64,000 nucleotides of DNA from Pedobacter gandavensis (GCF_014172405.1 NZ_WNXC01000007.1:124001-188000); one strand, 5' to 3'. Counted from the first letter of the stretch, positions 43,157-53,058 are shown. Notes: a model not told the origin generated them from the letters alone. Numbers and translations are program-made.

Positions 43157-45838
43157 CTACTCCTCCATGCTCATGTTTTTCTTTAAACGGGATGCCCGAT
43201 ATAAGTAATCTGTAGCCTGAAGTATTTTTGCCTTCAGCTTAGGATTATAATCCGGGTTTGCATTCAGGAAATCTGTAACTACCTGAACCGCTTGCTCAGT
43301 TTGGTAATAACTAAAGGTCGATTGCAACCAACTTTGAGGGAAAAAGATATCACCAGTGGTCTGGATTTCAGCAAGCATTTCCAGACTCTTAGGCAGGTAC
43401 GCAATAGAAGTGGATTGCCTAAGTGGATGGTGCAAATAATACAATGCAACACCAACGTTGGCTTCTTTTTCCCTGTTGGCTTTTAATTCCAGGCGTTTAA
43501 AAAAAGCATTCCGATCAGATAGTTCAGAAGAAACAGCAGGTTTAATGAATTCAAAACGTTTTCTGCGGTCAACATTCTTAATTCTGTCCAATTGTGATTG
43601 AAGCAGATCAGCATTATCGTTCATTCTTAGCGCCAAAGCAAAAGTAAGCGCCGTATAATCATCTTCTGATAGTATTAAGCCCTGTGGTGCTTGTTGATTC
43701 TTCCAAATCTGCAACAATCGATCTGCTGCCGTTTTTGATAGAAAAACATCTTGATAAGCCTTAAAAAGTAATTTTTTATGGTTTGCCAATGGTTCATTTA
43801 CCATGGCATTCCAAAGTGTTCTTTCTAGTTTTTCCTGAATAGCCAACCTTTCTTCCGTACTGCTAAATTCCCAGAAGATCACACCAATATAACCGGTAAT
43901 TAGTTTCAGGTTAAGTTCATCCTTTTCGGAAACAAGCCTGCTCATCAACAAATCCAGCAATACTGCCGGTTTTATTGACCTGCCATTCAGCATGTTTTCA
44001 TAAAGGGAAATATAAGCAGAAGCACGATTTAAAGGCGCTTTCATTTCAGCAAATACTGAAAATTGATCTTGTGCCGCATACATCGCAGGATCTACCGGCC
44101 ATACGCCGTAACCTTGTCCGGAGGAATTAAACTGCAGGAATAAGGGTAAATCCATTCCTATGGCCTCCTTTACCTCCACTTCTTTTGCATTTAAATTTAC
44201 GGTCAGCTCTTTAACGCCATCCGGGTAATATAAGCTGAGTTCAAAAAGTTGTGGCCAGATTTTTCCCTTTTCAGCGCTTTCATTTCCAACATTATTGTTT
44301 ATAGCGTTATTGTTTCTGCCGTTTCTATTGCCGTATTCCGGTTTTTGCTGGACTTTAAAGCTGGTAATTTTACCATCCTTCTTTTCCAACTGGTAATCTA
44401 TGACAGGCCTGCCGCTATCATTTACCCATACTTTATTCCATTTTTGTAAATCTTCGGCTGCATATTTATCCAGAATAGCAATCAAATCAGGCCAGGAAGC
44501 ATTGCCATTGGCAAACTTCTTAAGGTATTCAGAAACTCCTTGTTGAAATTTCTCTTTTCCCATCAGACGCTCTAACTGCCGCATCATGATTGGCGCTTTA
44601 TGATAAATAATGTTACCATAAAGTGTTCCCGCATCTTTTAAATTACCAAGATCCTGACGAATCGGGTTTGCGCCAATACTACGATCAACCCCATAAGCTG
44701 CTGGAAAATGATCCACTAAGAACTTCAAATCAAAATCGGCTTTACCTGTAAGTCCCTCTGTACTTTTATCTGCCATAAAATTGGCAAATACTTCTTTCAT
44801 CCAGACATCAGTAAACCAATCCATCGTAACCAGATCTCCAAACCACATGTGCGCAGTTTCGTGGGCAATCAAATTGACTCTCGAGTTCAATTGGTCTTTC
44901 GTTGCACCGCCATCTAAAAACAAAGACGATTCTTTATATTGAATTGCCCCAACATGCTCCATTCCCCCAAACTGAAAATCGGGGATAGAAACGAAATCAA
45001 ACTTCTGAAATGGATAAGCAATCCCAGTCCAGTTTTCCATGAATTTCAAGGAATTTCCATGAATCTTGAATATCTCGTTTAAGCTGTGGTTTAGCTTAGC
45101 GGTATCTGTTTCACGGTATAAGAAATTTGCCTTTAAATGATCCATTTGGCCTGTTATCTCTTCAAATTTCCCTGCAGAAAAAGAAAAAAGATAGGTGCTA
45201 ATTGTGTCAGAGGGTTGAAATCGATACGTTTTACGGGCATTTACAACCATAGAATCCTTCAATTTTGCATTTGCAATCGCTTTCCAGTCCTCGGGTACTT
45301 TTAAGGTCAACGTATAAACTGCTTTCAGGTCTGGCTGATCAAAACAAGGAAAAACAGTCCTTGCCCGATCTGGCACAAACAAAGTATATAAATAATCTGC
45401 ATTTCGGTTCAAAGCTCCGTCCCCGGCCCAAAATTCTATATTGACCACATTTCTTCCTACTTTCAAGTATTGCTGATCTACCAGTAAATGCTCTTTTTGT
45501 AGATTAATTCCAACGGAAACACTATTTACGGAAAGCTTTTTAATCCGGCTTTGGTCTTCTTTAAAGTCAAGCTGCAAGGGATATTTTGTAGCCTTCAGCT
45601 GAAAAGAAATCTCCGCTAAGCCTCCAATCTTCTGAACCTTTTCTGCTGGGATATCCAGCTCCATCAGGTATTGTACTTCAGAAATATTTGCCTTTCTATA
45701 ATTTGCGAGACTGCGGGAAACCCCGGTTTCAACACCTGGATCAGGTAAGGGTTTTACCGTTGCACAGGATAAGAAAACAGCAGCAAGCACTGGAAAAATA
45801 AAAGCAAATACTGGAAAAACAGGACGTACATTAAGCAT
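43157..45838 (-). CDS. M1 family zinc aminopeptidase, lipoprotein
   Basis: A lipoprotein signal (FLSCATVKP, Cys24) leads into an M1 peptidase: substrate motif FGGMEHVGAI (GAMEN-type), zinc motif HETAH at residues 326-330 and the third ligand Glu349 in WMKEVFANF. The C-terminal half is the helical domain of M1 enzymes. With 893 aa it is a full-length protein, probably anchored in the periplasm or at the outer membrane and cleaving N-terminal residues from peptides. It stands alone and is divergent from the DUF2911 gene. Confidence 0.93.
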   Translation of the reverse strand: MLNVRPVFPVFAFIFPVLAAVFLSCATVKPLPDPGVETGVSRSLANYRKANISEVQYLMELDIPAEKVQKIGGLAEISFQLKATKYPLQLDFKEDQSRIKKLSVNSVSVGINLQKEHLLVDQQYLKVGRNVVNIEFWAGDGALNRNADYLYTLFVPDRARTVFPCFDQPDLKAVYTLTLKVPEDWKAIANAKLKDSMVVNARKTYRFQPSDTISTYLFSFSAGKFEEITGQMDHLKANFLYRETDTAKLNHSLNEIFKIHGNSLKFMENWTGIAYPFQKFDFVSIPDFQFGGMEHVGAIQYKESSLFLDGGATKDQLNSRVNLIAHETAHMWFGDLVTMDWFTDVWMKEVFANFMADKSTEGLTGKADFDLKFLVDHFPAAYGVDRSIGANPIRQDLGNLKDAGTLYGNIIYHKAPIMMRQLERLMGKEKFQQGVSEYLKKFANGNASWPDLIAILDKYAAEDLQKWNKVWVNDSGRPVIDYQLEKKDGKITSFKVQQKPEYGNRNGRNNNAINNNVGNESAEKGKIWPQLFELSLYYPDGVKELTVNLNAKEVEVKEAIGMDLPLFLQFNSSGQGYGVWPVDPAMYAAQDQFSVFAEMKAPLNRASAYISLYENMLNGRSIKPAVLLDLLMSRLVSEKDELNLKLITGYIGVIFWEFSSTEERLAIQEKLERTLWNAMVNEPLANHKKLLFKAYQDVFLSKTAADRLLQIWKNQQAPQGLILSEDDYTALTFALALRMNDNADLLQSQLDRIKNVDRRKRFEFIKPAVSSELSDRNAFFKRLELKANREKEANVGVALYYLHHPLRQSTSIAYLPKSLEMLAEIQTTGDIFFPQSWLQSTFSYYQTEQAVQVVTDFLNANPDYNPKLKAKILQATDYLYRASRLKKNMSMEE

Positions 45839-45964
45839 TTGGCTAATTTAGGAATTGATTCTCTAATATGTGCGTCATATATTTCAGCAGGAAGCGCTTC
45901 TATAATTGATTTATAGAAAATAATCATTCTTTAGTGTAAATTAGTAACAAAAAAACTTAATCAA

Positions 45965-46813
45965 ATGAAGACAACATTAAAGACCTTAATGATCCTTGCA
46001 CTTGCAGTTTCATTAAACACAGAACTTCAGGCACAGGGTATAAAAATACCGCAGGCGAGTTCTGCTCAAACCATTACTCAAAGTTTTGGGTTGGGTACAA
46101 TCAAGGTTTCTTATTCCCGCCCAAACCTGAAAGGCCGTAAAGTCTTTGGCGTTATGGAACCATTCGACAAAGTTTGGCGCACTGGGGCTAATTCAGCCAC
46201 AGCGATCACCTTTAGTGAACCCGTAAAAATTGGCGGACAGCAACTCGCAGCTGGTACCTATGGTTTATTTACCATTCCAGGTAAAACAGAGTGGACCGTA
46301 ATTTTTAATAAAGATTCGAAACAATGGGGTGCTTATGAATATAAGGAAGCTGAAGATGTATTGCGCATCAAAGTAAAACCAGTGAAACTAAAAGAAAAAG
46401 TAGAAACCTTCAGCATCCAGTTTGCTAATGTATACCCAACTACTGCTCAATTGCAACTATCTTGGGAAAACACAGGATTAAACATTGACCTGAGCACGGA
46501 AATTGATGCTCAGGTGATGGCCAGCATTGAGGAAGCCATGAAAGGAGAGAAAAAACCTTATTTAGCTGCTGCACAATACTACTACGAAAATGGTAAAGAC
46601 CTAAAAAAAGCATTAGAATGGGCAAATGCTGCTGAAGCTGCTGATTCTAAAGCGCCATGGGTAAGGTTATGGAAAGGCCGTATTCAATTGAAAATGGGTG
46701 ATAAAGCCGGAGCAATTGCTTCTGCAGAGGCTGGAATAAAACTAGCTACTGAAGCGAAAGTTGATGAATATGTGAGGCTAAATAGTGCTTTGCTTGCTGA
46801 AGCAAAAAAATAA
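45965..46813 (+). CDS. Secreted DUF2911 protein with TPR-like C-terminus
   Basis: A signal peptide (ends LQAQG) is followed by the DUF2911 domain (about 30-180) with SYSRPNLKGRKVFG, WRTGANSATAITF and the typical AGTYGLFTIPG. The last 90 residues are helical with two TPR-like units (AAQYYYENGKDLKKALEWANAAEA and WLRLWKGRIQLKMGDKAGAIASAEAGI-type segments). Function unknown. It is a single gene with a terminator at 46865-46896. Confidence 0.85.
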   Translation: MKTTLKTLMILALAVSLNTELQAQGIKIPQASSAQTITQSFGLGTIKVSYSRPNLKGRKVFGVMEPFDKVWRTGANSATAITFSEPVKIGGQQLAAGTYGLFTIPGKTEWTVIFNKDSKQWGAYEYKEAEDVLRIKVKPVKLKEKVETFSIQFANVYPTTAQLQLSWENTGLNIDLSTEIDAQVMASIEEAMKGEKKPYLAAAQYYYENGKDLKKALEWANAAEAADSKAPWVRLWKGRIQLKMGDKAGAIASAEAGIKLATEAKVDEYVRLNSALLAEAKK

Positions 46814-46864
46814 TATCCCTTTAAGGGAAAACAACCGCTACAATAGAAGCGTTGTTCAAAAGCG

Positions 46865-46896
46865 AAAAGGTTCCGGTGTGATCACAGGAACCTTTT
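46865..46896. terminator. Bidirectional terminator between DUF2911 and symporter genes
   Basis: The stem AAAAGGTTCC/GGAACCTTTT (10 bp) encloses a 12-nt loop containing the palindrome TGTGATCACA. T runs are present on both strands, matching the converging genes. Confidence 0.85.
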
Positions 46897-46937
46897 CTGA
46901 TTTTAAAATATACTCAGTCCAATAAAAATCCCACGGG

Positions 46938-48644
46938 CTAAACTACCTTTTCTGGCACCTTATCCCCTTTAATCAGTTGCTGAATAATAATTGCCAGTGC
47001 GACAACCAACAGGCAACCAATCACGTTGAGCCACAGATAAGCCACCCACTTTTGTTGCCCGATTAACACAACGGCAATTTCAGCCATAATCGCAGCGAGA
47101 AATACAGCTCTTCCATTGACATGTTTGATATAAAAAGCTACCAGAAATACCCCCAGAATGGTTCCATAAATATAAGAGCCCAAGATATTCACTGCTTCCA
47201 GTAAATTTCCAATTTTACTCGCATATAAGGCCATGATGATACAGACTACCCCCCAAAACACAGTTGCCCATCTGGAGGCCTGCAGGTATTCGTGATCCGA
47301 TCCATTTTTACGGATCAGTCGCTTATAGATGTCGATCACTGTGGTGGAGGCTAAAGAATTCAATGCACTTGCGGTAGAACCCATTGAAGCTAAGAAGATA
47401 ATCGCGATCAACAATCCAATTAAGCCTTTAGGCAGGTATTGCGTCACAAAACTCAGAAAAATATAATTGTTATCATTGATATCAGCCCGTTCATCATTTT
47501 TGGTCATCAGTGTGGTGACTTCTTTCCTGATTGATTTACCTTTTTCATCAGCTTGCTGTAAAGCAGTCCTGTAAAGGTCTATTTTCGCTTTATTATCCTG
47601 ATCTAGGGCTTGGTTCATCTGATCCACCACCTTTTGTTTCTCTTCAAATGCCTCATCATAGGCAGTTTTCAATTTATTCAGTTCCGGCTGATACTGGCTT
47701 TTTTCCAGCTTATTCAGCTCAAAGCTGTTAAAGAAAATAGGTGGCCGATTGTACTGATAAAAGGTAAATACGAGTACCCCAATTAAAAGAATTAGAAACT
47801 GCATCGGGATTTTAACCAGCCCATTCATCAACAATCCCAATCGGCTTTCATTCACTGAGGCGCCAGACAAATACCTTCCCACCTGACTTTGATCCGTTCC
47901 GAAATAGGAAAGTTGCAGAAAGAATCCGCCAATCAAACCGGACCAAACCGTATAAGGATTGTTAAAATCGAAAGTAAAATCAATGGCATTGGTACGTCCC
48001 ATTTTCCCGGCAATACTCAGTGCCTTTCCGAAACCAATATCTCCTGGCAATAAATGAACAACCATAATTCCCGCAGCAAACAATCCGCAAAAAATAATAC
48101 TCATTTGGAGCATTTGGGTATAAGATACTGCTTTTGTGCCGCCATAAACGGTATAAAAGACAACCAAACTCCCAATAAATAGCGTCGTATATGTCGTATT
48201 GATATCTAATATCGTAGATAGAATAATAGAGGGTGCATAAATGGTGATCCCTGTAGATAATCCCCGCTGAATCAAGAATAAAAAGGCAGTCAACGCCCTT
48301 GTGTTTAAGTCAAATCGTTGTTCCAGAAATTCATAAGCAGTATACACCTTTAGCCTATGGTAAATGGGAACAAAGGTGATGCACAAGACAATCATCGCCA
48401 GTGGCAAACCAAAATAAAACTGCACGAAGCTCATTCCAGAAGAATAAGCCAAACCTGGTGCCGATAAAAAGGTAATTGCACTGGCTTGGGTGGCCATGAC
48501 CGAAAGGCAAACCTGGTACCATGGTAAACTCCGGTTACCCAATAAGAAACCCTGGATATTTTTTGCGCCCCGACTTTTGTAAACACCATAAACTACAATT
48601 GCAACCAAGGTGAAAATCAATACTGCCCAATCTACTTTACTCAT
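46938..48644 (-). CDS. Sodium:solute symporter (SSS family)
   Basis: A 568-aa transporter with about 13 hydrophobic segments; the start VDWAVLIFTLVAIVVYGVYKSRG and the early QVCLSVMATQASAITFLSAPGLAYSSG (split) are characteristic of the family. A charged coiled-coil-like loop of about 85 residues (about 315-400, rich in Lys, Glu, Gln, Asp) lies in the middle. Its ATG overlaps the stop of the 30-codon gene upstream (ATGA). A sugar or sialic-acid-type solute is possible given the PIG-L deacetylase gene in the same unit, but not shown. Confidence 0.9.
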   Translation of the reverse strand: MSKVDWAVLIFTLVAIVVYGVYKSRGAKNIQGFLLGNRSLPWYQVCLSVMATQASAITFLSAPGLAYSSGMSFVQFYFGLPLAMIVLCITFVPIYHRLKVYTAYEFLEQRFDLNTRALTAFLFLIQRGLSTGITIYAPSIILSTILDINTTYTTLFIGSLVVFYTVYGGTKAVSYTQMLQMSIIFCGLFAAGIMVVHLLPGDIGFGKALSIAGKMGRTNAIDFTFDFNNPYTVWSGLIGGFFLQLSYFGTDQSQVGRYLSGASVNESRLGLLMNGLVKIPMQFLILLIGVLVFTFYQYNRPPIFFNSFELNKLEKSQYQPELNKLKTAYDEAFEEKQKVVDQMNQALDQDNKAKIDLYRTALQQADEKGKSIRKEVTTLMTKNDERADINDNNYIFLSFVTQYLPKGLIGLLIAIIFLASMGSTASALNSLASTTVIDIYKRLIRKNGSDHEYLQASRWATVFWGVVCIIMALYASKIGNLLEAVNILGSYIYGTILGVFLVAFYIKHVNGRAVFLAAIMAEIAVVLIGQQKWVAYLWLNVIGCLLVVALAIIIQQLIKGDKVPEKVV

Positions 48645-48733
48645 TGGAAATATTTAGTAAACGCATAAAATATCAAGATTAAGAAGATAAGCCAGCCGAT
48701 TAAAAACCTATAAAATCCCCGGTAATTATCCAT
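48641..48733 (-). CDS. 30-aa single-helix membrane peptide coupled to the symporter
   Basis: A complete frame of 30 codons starts MDNYRGFYRF, then has one hydrophobic helix (LIGWLIFLILIFYAF) and ends TKYFQ. Its ATG overlaps the stop of the PIG-L gene (TAATG), and its TGA overlaps the ATG of the symporter gene (ATGA). Both overlaps are what a translated gene in a coupled operon would show. The basic N-terminal half and short helix suggest an inner-membrane peptide, perhaps an accessory subunit of the symporter. I know no named family for it. Confidence 0.75.
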   Translation of the reverse strand: MDNYRGFYRFLIGWLIFLILIFYAFTKYFQ

Positions 48734-51171
48734 TATTTTTTATTTGAAAGCAAGTTGATAAACAATCGGTATGCTCCTGTAACCCCTGCAGGTAACTGCC
48801 TGAAAAAGGATAAAGAAGTGTAAACATATTTCCCTTTACCGTAGTTGGCAACCAACAATGAACCTGTCCGTTCTGTATCACCGGTATCGTGCATACCTAG
48901 TATCGGTGTATATTTAGGATCTGCATCGACAGCAAAGTACAAACCTCTTTCCTGCACCCAGCCTTCAAAATCTTTCTGACTGATCTTATTTGGGTAGTTT
49001 AATGACGGATGATTAGGTGCCAACAGGTCAACATCAGCATCTTCCTCTGTTACCCGCTCATTTGCTAAACGGAAAGGGTAAGGGCCGATATTACTCAGCT
49101 TTAATGGCGAGTTAACATTATACTGCAGCAATAAAACACCACCATTTTCTACATATTTCAGCAGTTTTGGCTGCATTTCATTGATCTGATTACTGATGTT
49201 GTACAAACGAACACCAGTTACAATGGCGTCAAAACCGGAAAGGTTTGAATTTAAGACCTCTTGTGCTGAAAGTTGGGTAACCTCAAAACCAATTTGTTTC
49301 AATGACTCTGGAATCAGATCACCAGCACCCGCAATATAACCGATCTTTTTACCGGCAAACTTTAAATCTGTTTCGTCAATTTTTGCAGAAGCCAATGGAA
49401 ATAAGGTCTGCAAAGGAATATGGTCATAGCTCAACACCCGTAAACCCTGATGAAAAGTTTTACCGTTGACATTCACATTTAAAACGATATCTCCTGGCTT
49501 GGCATGAGCGCCGGGGCTCAATTTAAAAGTCAGCATTTCTTGTGCTCCTTTTTTACTGAATTTAAAGTCCAATTGTTCTGGGCTCATTACCCAGCCTGAT
49601 GGTAAATCAGCGGTCAACGTACCTGAAACCCCATCTTGAAAACTTTTCAGTGCTACCGTAATCGTTTTACTTTCTTTCCCATTAAAAAGGAAGGCATTTT
49701 CCTGGAAGTTAGCCGTCACTGGCGGTGCAATGACTAATGGCTGATATATCTCTCCTCTTACCGGATCTGTAAATTTATAAATGACAGGTGTTTTTCTCGC
49801 GATCACCTGATCGCCAATTTTAACACGAAATACAGCATTTACGATCGCTGGATTTTCTGGAAGTCCGATTAAGGATAAATCATCTACGTTATAGCTTCCC
49901 TGGTCATGTTTCTTTTCCAGCCAATAAGGTTGGGTTATCTGGGATGCACTCCCAAATACTTTACGATCTAATACCACCAGTTGATTTGGCACCAATGCCA
50001 TGCTGGCTCCGGTTCTTTCTTCTTCCACTAAAACAGGATAAGGAAAATCATTTCCAGCTCTGGCAATTGCCTGTATTTTCACTGGAATGGAATCATTAAG
50101 TGCATAAGCAGGACTTAATGCTGCGGCCTCCAACCATATTCCAGAACAAGCGAGGATCAGCTGATCCAGCAAATCGTGTTTAAAGTACTTATCCTTCACC
50201 ATTTGCCTTAATTTTAACAATTTTGGCACAGAGGCTCCGGGATTGGAGACTTGATATTCTCTATTAATTGCAGCAACCAATTGTTGAATTTCTTTGGTTC
50301 CAGGATATCTGTTGAGCGTAAAATCCAGACCTTCGAACAAGTCTTTCTTTGCCGGATCTCCGGCAATAGCGGTAAAATATTCTATAGAGGAACCCCGTTG
50401 TTTTGCAGAGCCGAAGCCTTGACTTTTGTGGTTAGACCTGCTATCTGCTGCGATTTCCCCGTAACTTTTTCCCAATAAGGCGTTGTATAAACCGACATCA
50501 ATCTTCAGTTGATCATCAGCTGTGGTGTTCAATCCACCAAAGTTAAAAGTGTTCCAAACGATTCTTTTGGCCTGCCATGGCTTTACAAAAGCCAATTGCT
50601 CCGGGAATTGTTTTGGATCTGCCGCAGCAACAAAAGCCTCACGTGCCAGAATTGCAGAACCAGAATGATGCCCATGGCCGGCGCGTCCATCCTCCGGAAA
50701 ACGGGTAATGATCACGTCAGGTTGAAACTTTCGAATCACCCATACCACATCGGCAAGAATTTTTGCTTTATCCCAGATCTTGAAACTTTCTTCCGGGGTT
50801 TTAGAGAAACCAAAATCATTGGCTCTGGTAAAGAACTGTTCCGCGCCGTCCGTTCTTCTGGCGGCCAGTAATTCCTGCGTACGGATCAGGCCAAGAAGCT
50901 CGCCCTGCTCATTACCAATCAGGTTTTGTCCGCCGTCTCCCCTGGTTAAGGAAAGATAGCCCGTTCTTACTTTCTTTTCTTTTGCCAGATAAGCCAGTAA
51001 GCGGGTATTTTCATCATCAGGATGCGCTGCAATGTATAAAACACTGCCAGTCACATTTAATCCTTCCAGACCTTGCTTGATTTCAGCAGCGTTAAGCTGT
51101 GAAGCAGGTTGTGCTTTTAAATAAAATGGAAGAACAAATGGTATTAAAAACAAATATTGACGAAGGTTCAT
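48733..51171 (-). CDS. Secreted PIG-L family deacetylase, multidomain
   Basis: A signal peptide (ends LKAQ) is followed by a LmbE/PIG-L zinc deacetylase domain with IAAHPDDE (H50, D52, D53) and GHGHHSG near residue 167. PIG-L enzymes remove acetyl groups from N-acetylglucosamine-type substrates. Middle residues (about 370-590) are beta-rich, with an NPCBM/alpha-galactosidase-associated-type sandwich (ITVALKSFQDGVSGTLTADLP). The last 200 residues resemble a class I glutamine-amidotransferase-like fold (IGYIAGAGDLIPESLKQIGFEV). The 812 aa exceed a bare PIG-L domain by 550. It is the first of three coupled genes with the 30-aa peptide and the symporter. Confidence 0.88.
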   Translation of the reverse strand: MNLRQYLFLIPFVLPFYLKAQPASQLNAAEIKQGLEGLNVTGSVLYIAAHPDDENTRLLAYLAKEKKVRTGYLSLTRGDGGQNLIGNEQGELLGLIRTQELLAARRTDGAEQFFTRANDFGFSKTPEESFKIWDKAKILADVVWVIRKFQPDVIITRFPEDGRAGHGHHSGSAILAREAFVAAADPKQFPEQLAFVKPWQAKRIVWNTFNFGGLNTTADDQLKIDVGLYNALLGKSYGEIAADSRSNHKSQGFGSAKQRGSSIEYFTAIAGDPAKKDLFEGLDFTLNRYPGTKEIQQLVAAINREYQVSNPGASVPKLLKLRQMVKDKYFKHDLLDQLILACSGIWLEAAALSPAYALNDSIPVKIQAIARAGNDFPYPVLVEEERTGASMALVPNQLVVLDRKVFGSASQITQPYWLEKKHDQGSYNVDDLSLIGLPENPAIVNAVFRVKIGDQVIARKTPVIYKFTDPVRGEIYQPLVIAPPVTANFQENAFLFNGKESKTITVALKSFQDGVSGTLTADLPSGWVMSPEQLDFKFSKKGAQEMLTFKLSPGAHAKPGDIVLNVNVNGKTFHQGLRVLSYDHIPLQTLFPLASAKIDETDLKFAGKKIGYIAGAGDLIPESLKQIGFEVTQLSAQEVLNSNLSGFDAIVTGVRLYNISNQINEMQPKLLKYVENGGVLLLQYNVNSPLKLSNIGPYPFRLANERVTEEDADVDLLAPNHPSLNYPNKISQKDFEGWVQERGLYFAVDADPKYTPILGMHDTGDTERTGSLLVANYGKGKYVYTSLSFFRQLPAGVTGAYRLFINLLSNKK

Positions 51172-51266
51172 AAACAGATCTTAATATCCGAATGTAAATA
51201 AAACATCCTCAATCTGAAACTTAATTTCGTCAATATTTGTAATACCCTTGTAAAAGAAGGAGGATC

Positions 51267-51860
51267 TTAAAGCAAAATTTTGCTACTCACCTCTTTATTA
51301 ATTGTGATAAATCCAGGGTACTTTACCAGTGCACCGCCCACTTTAATGCTCGGTCTGATCTTTAAAGTAAGAATTCCCTTTTTCTCTCCACCACCTTTAT
51401 TTCCTTTGATAAATTCTGTAATCTCATTCATCACTTTGCCATTTGTTACAAAAGGATAAATATTCGCAACCATATCTACTGGCACAATAGTCGATTTACC
51501 ACCTTCTACCCTAACTTCCTGATTTACAAAACCAGAAGCTATTTCCGCTTTATTGATGAGGATTTTGTATTCAAATTCATTAATGGCGGCAGTATTGGAC
51601 GTAGGATTGGTGATTTCAAGATTCAAACGTGCTTTTAGAGGAACATCCTTTCTTAGTAATCCCAGTGCTAAACCTGGAAGGCTGGCTAAATTAAGGTCCT
51701 GACCGCTCATCAGGCGCTTCACATCCGTCCCCCCAAACGAGATCTGATCAGCAGAAACTACTTTATAAGTGCATTTCTCCAATGCCTTTATTTGTTGTTT
51801 GCTGACACTACAGCTTTGGATAATAATCGCCGTTAGGCAAAGGATAATGATCTTTTTCAT
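51267..51860 (-). CDS. LEA14-like (WHy domain) lipoprotein
   Basis: A lipoprotein signal (AIIIQSCSVSK, Cys17) precedes a beta-sandwich like LEA type-2/WHy proteins: LKARLNLEITNPTSNTAAINEFEYKI (segments), GFVNQEVRVEGGKSTIVPVDM. The C-terminal part ends VSSKILL. Such proteins are thought to have a stress or structural role; nothing specific can be assigned. It is 197 aa and lies between the PIG-L and DoxX genes on the same strand without overlap. Confidence 0.75.
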   Translation of the reverse strand: MKKIIILCLTAIIIQSCSVSKQQIKALEKCTYKVVSADQISFGGTDVKRLMSGQDLNLASLPGLALGLLRKDVPLKARLNLEITNPTSNTAAINEFEYKILINKAEIASGFVNQEVRVEGGKSTIVPVDMVANIYPFVTNGKVMNEITEFIKGNKGGGEKKGILTLKIRPSIKVGGALVKYPGFITINKEVSSKILL

Positions 51861-51947
51861 GATATACTGTTTTTCTTTCTGTGTGATCTGACTATAACGG
51901 ATTATTCTGCCGATTGATATAAAGCATCGGATACAAAAACAATGCCC

Positions 51948-52379
51948 TTAACGTCTTCTTCTGATCTGGTTACGACTAATCAGATGATCTACACTATACT
52001 TTCCACTTCCGGAAACCAGTAAGAATACATAAACCAGTAAATAATGACAAGCCAATTCTTTCTTATCGAAAGCATCCGCCGCATGCACCATAAATATGGC
52101 AACCAACATCGTCACGATTAAAGGAAGCACAGCAAGCCTGGTTCCCAATCCGAACAGGAGCAATAAAGAACAGAAGAATTCAGCAAAAACGGCCAGTGCC
52201 AATGAAGCAGTTGCACCTATTCCGAAAAAATCGACAAATTGTATCGGTTCTCCTGAAATTAAATTTTGAAGTTTTGGATAACCATGAACCAGCATAAAGG
52301 CAGCAATGGCCACACGAAGTACCAGCAACATAAAGTGCATTCCTTCCAGATTAAAATTCGTGTTGAAGAGTTTTTTCAT
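51948..52379 (-). CDS. DoxX family membrane protein
   Basis: A four-helix membrane protein of 143 aa with the DoxX signature LVLRVAIAAFMLVHGYPKLQ, FAEFFCSLLLLFGLGTRLAVLPL and YLLVYVFLLVSGSGKYSVDHL (segments). DoxX proteins are linked to quinone or thiol redox and detoxification, but the reaction is unknown. It follows the TetR gene by 57 nt on the same strand and may be its target. The N-terminus NTNFNLEGMHFM is soluble. Confidence 0.87.
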   Translation of the reverse strand: MKKLFNTNFNLEGMHFMLLVLRVAIAAFMLVHGYPKLQNLISGEPIQFVDFFGIGATASLALAVFAEFFCSLLLLFGLGTRLAVLPLIVTMLVAIFMVHAADAFDKKELACHYLLVYVFLLVSGSGKYSVDHLISRNQIRRRR

Positions 52380-52436
52380 TAGCGCAGGTCTTGTTTTTTT
52401 ATAGGTTTAAATTTTGATGTACGTTAAAATTAGGAA

Positions 52437-53042
52437 TTACTTCCTATTTATGGAGATGATAAAGCCAGAAATTGCATCCTGGAGGATCATTTTTTTTGCT
52501 GCATCAGGTTTTCCTTCCTTCTGAATCATTTGAATGGAAACCAAACCATGAAGAATAGACAAATAGGTATGGTATTTTAAGAAATAATCTGTTTCGGGAT
52601 GGCTACTTCCTTCAATTGCTGCTTTAATGGTAGAAATCATGATGCTGGTGGCACATTTCAGCTCTTCAATTTCATTCACACGATCGCAAGCAGGAATTCC
52701 CAAACCAAACATCAGTTGGTAATATTCTTTATGATCAAATGCGAAGTCCCAGTAAGCATGCGCCATTGCCTCCAGCTGCTCTGAGGGCACGGTATATTGA
52801 GCTTTAACAGATTGAAGGGTATCCGCCAATTTCTGAAAACCTTCTTTCGTAAACTCTAAGAGAATGGCTTCTTTATTTTCAAAGTGATTATAAATTACAG
52901 GGATGCTATATTCTATCGCATCCGCAATTTTTCGGATCGATAAGGACTGCCAGCCATCAGAAATCACTTGTTGCCATGCTGCTTCCAAAATACTCGTTCT
53001 GAATTCTTCCCTCTGTCTTATCTTACGCTCTGCAATTCCCAT
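52437..53042 (-). CDS. TetR/AcrR family transcriptional regulator
   Basis: The N-terminal helix-turn-helix spans residues 16-62 (SIRKIADAIEYSIPVIYNHFENKEAIL), followed by a ligand-binding region typical of a TetR_C-type domain with AYWDFAFDHKEYYQLMFGLG. It is 201 aa. It starts at ATG 53042 and is preceded by a palindrome TTAAC-ACC-GTTAA (53059-53071) and a -7 element, consistent with self-repression. The DoxX gene downstream is the probable target; ligand unknown. Confidence 0.9.
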   Translation of the reverse strand: MGIAERKIRQREEFRTSILEAAWQQVISDGWQSLSIRKIADAIEYSIPVIYNHFENKEAILLEFTKEGFQKLADTLQSVKAQYTVPSEQLEAMAHAYWDFAFDHKEYYQLMFGLGIPACDRVNEIEELKCATSIMISTIKAAIEGSSHPETDYFLKYHTYLSILHGLVSIQMIQKEGKPDAAKKMILQDAISGFIISINRK

Positions 53043-53058
53043 ATCATATATACTTTTA

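Noticed and set aside
46877..46886. TGTGATCACA resembling a CRP half-site pair
   Set aside because: It lacks the 6-nt spacer of CRP sites and lies in the loop of a terminator between converging genes.
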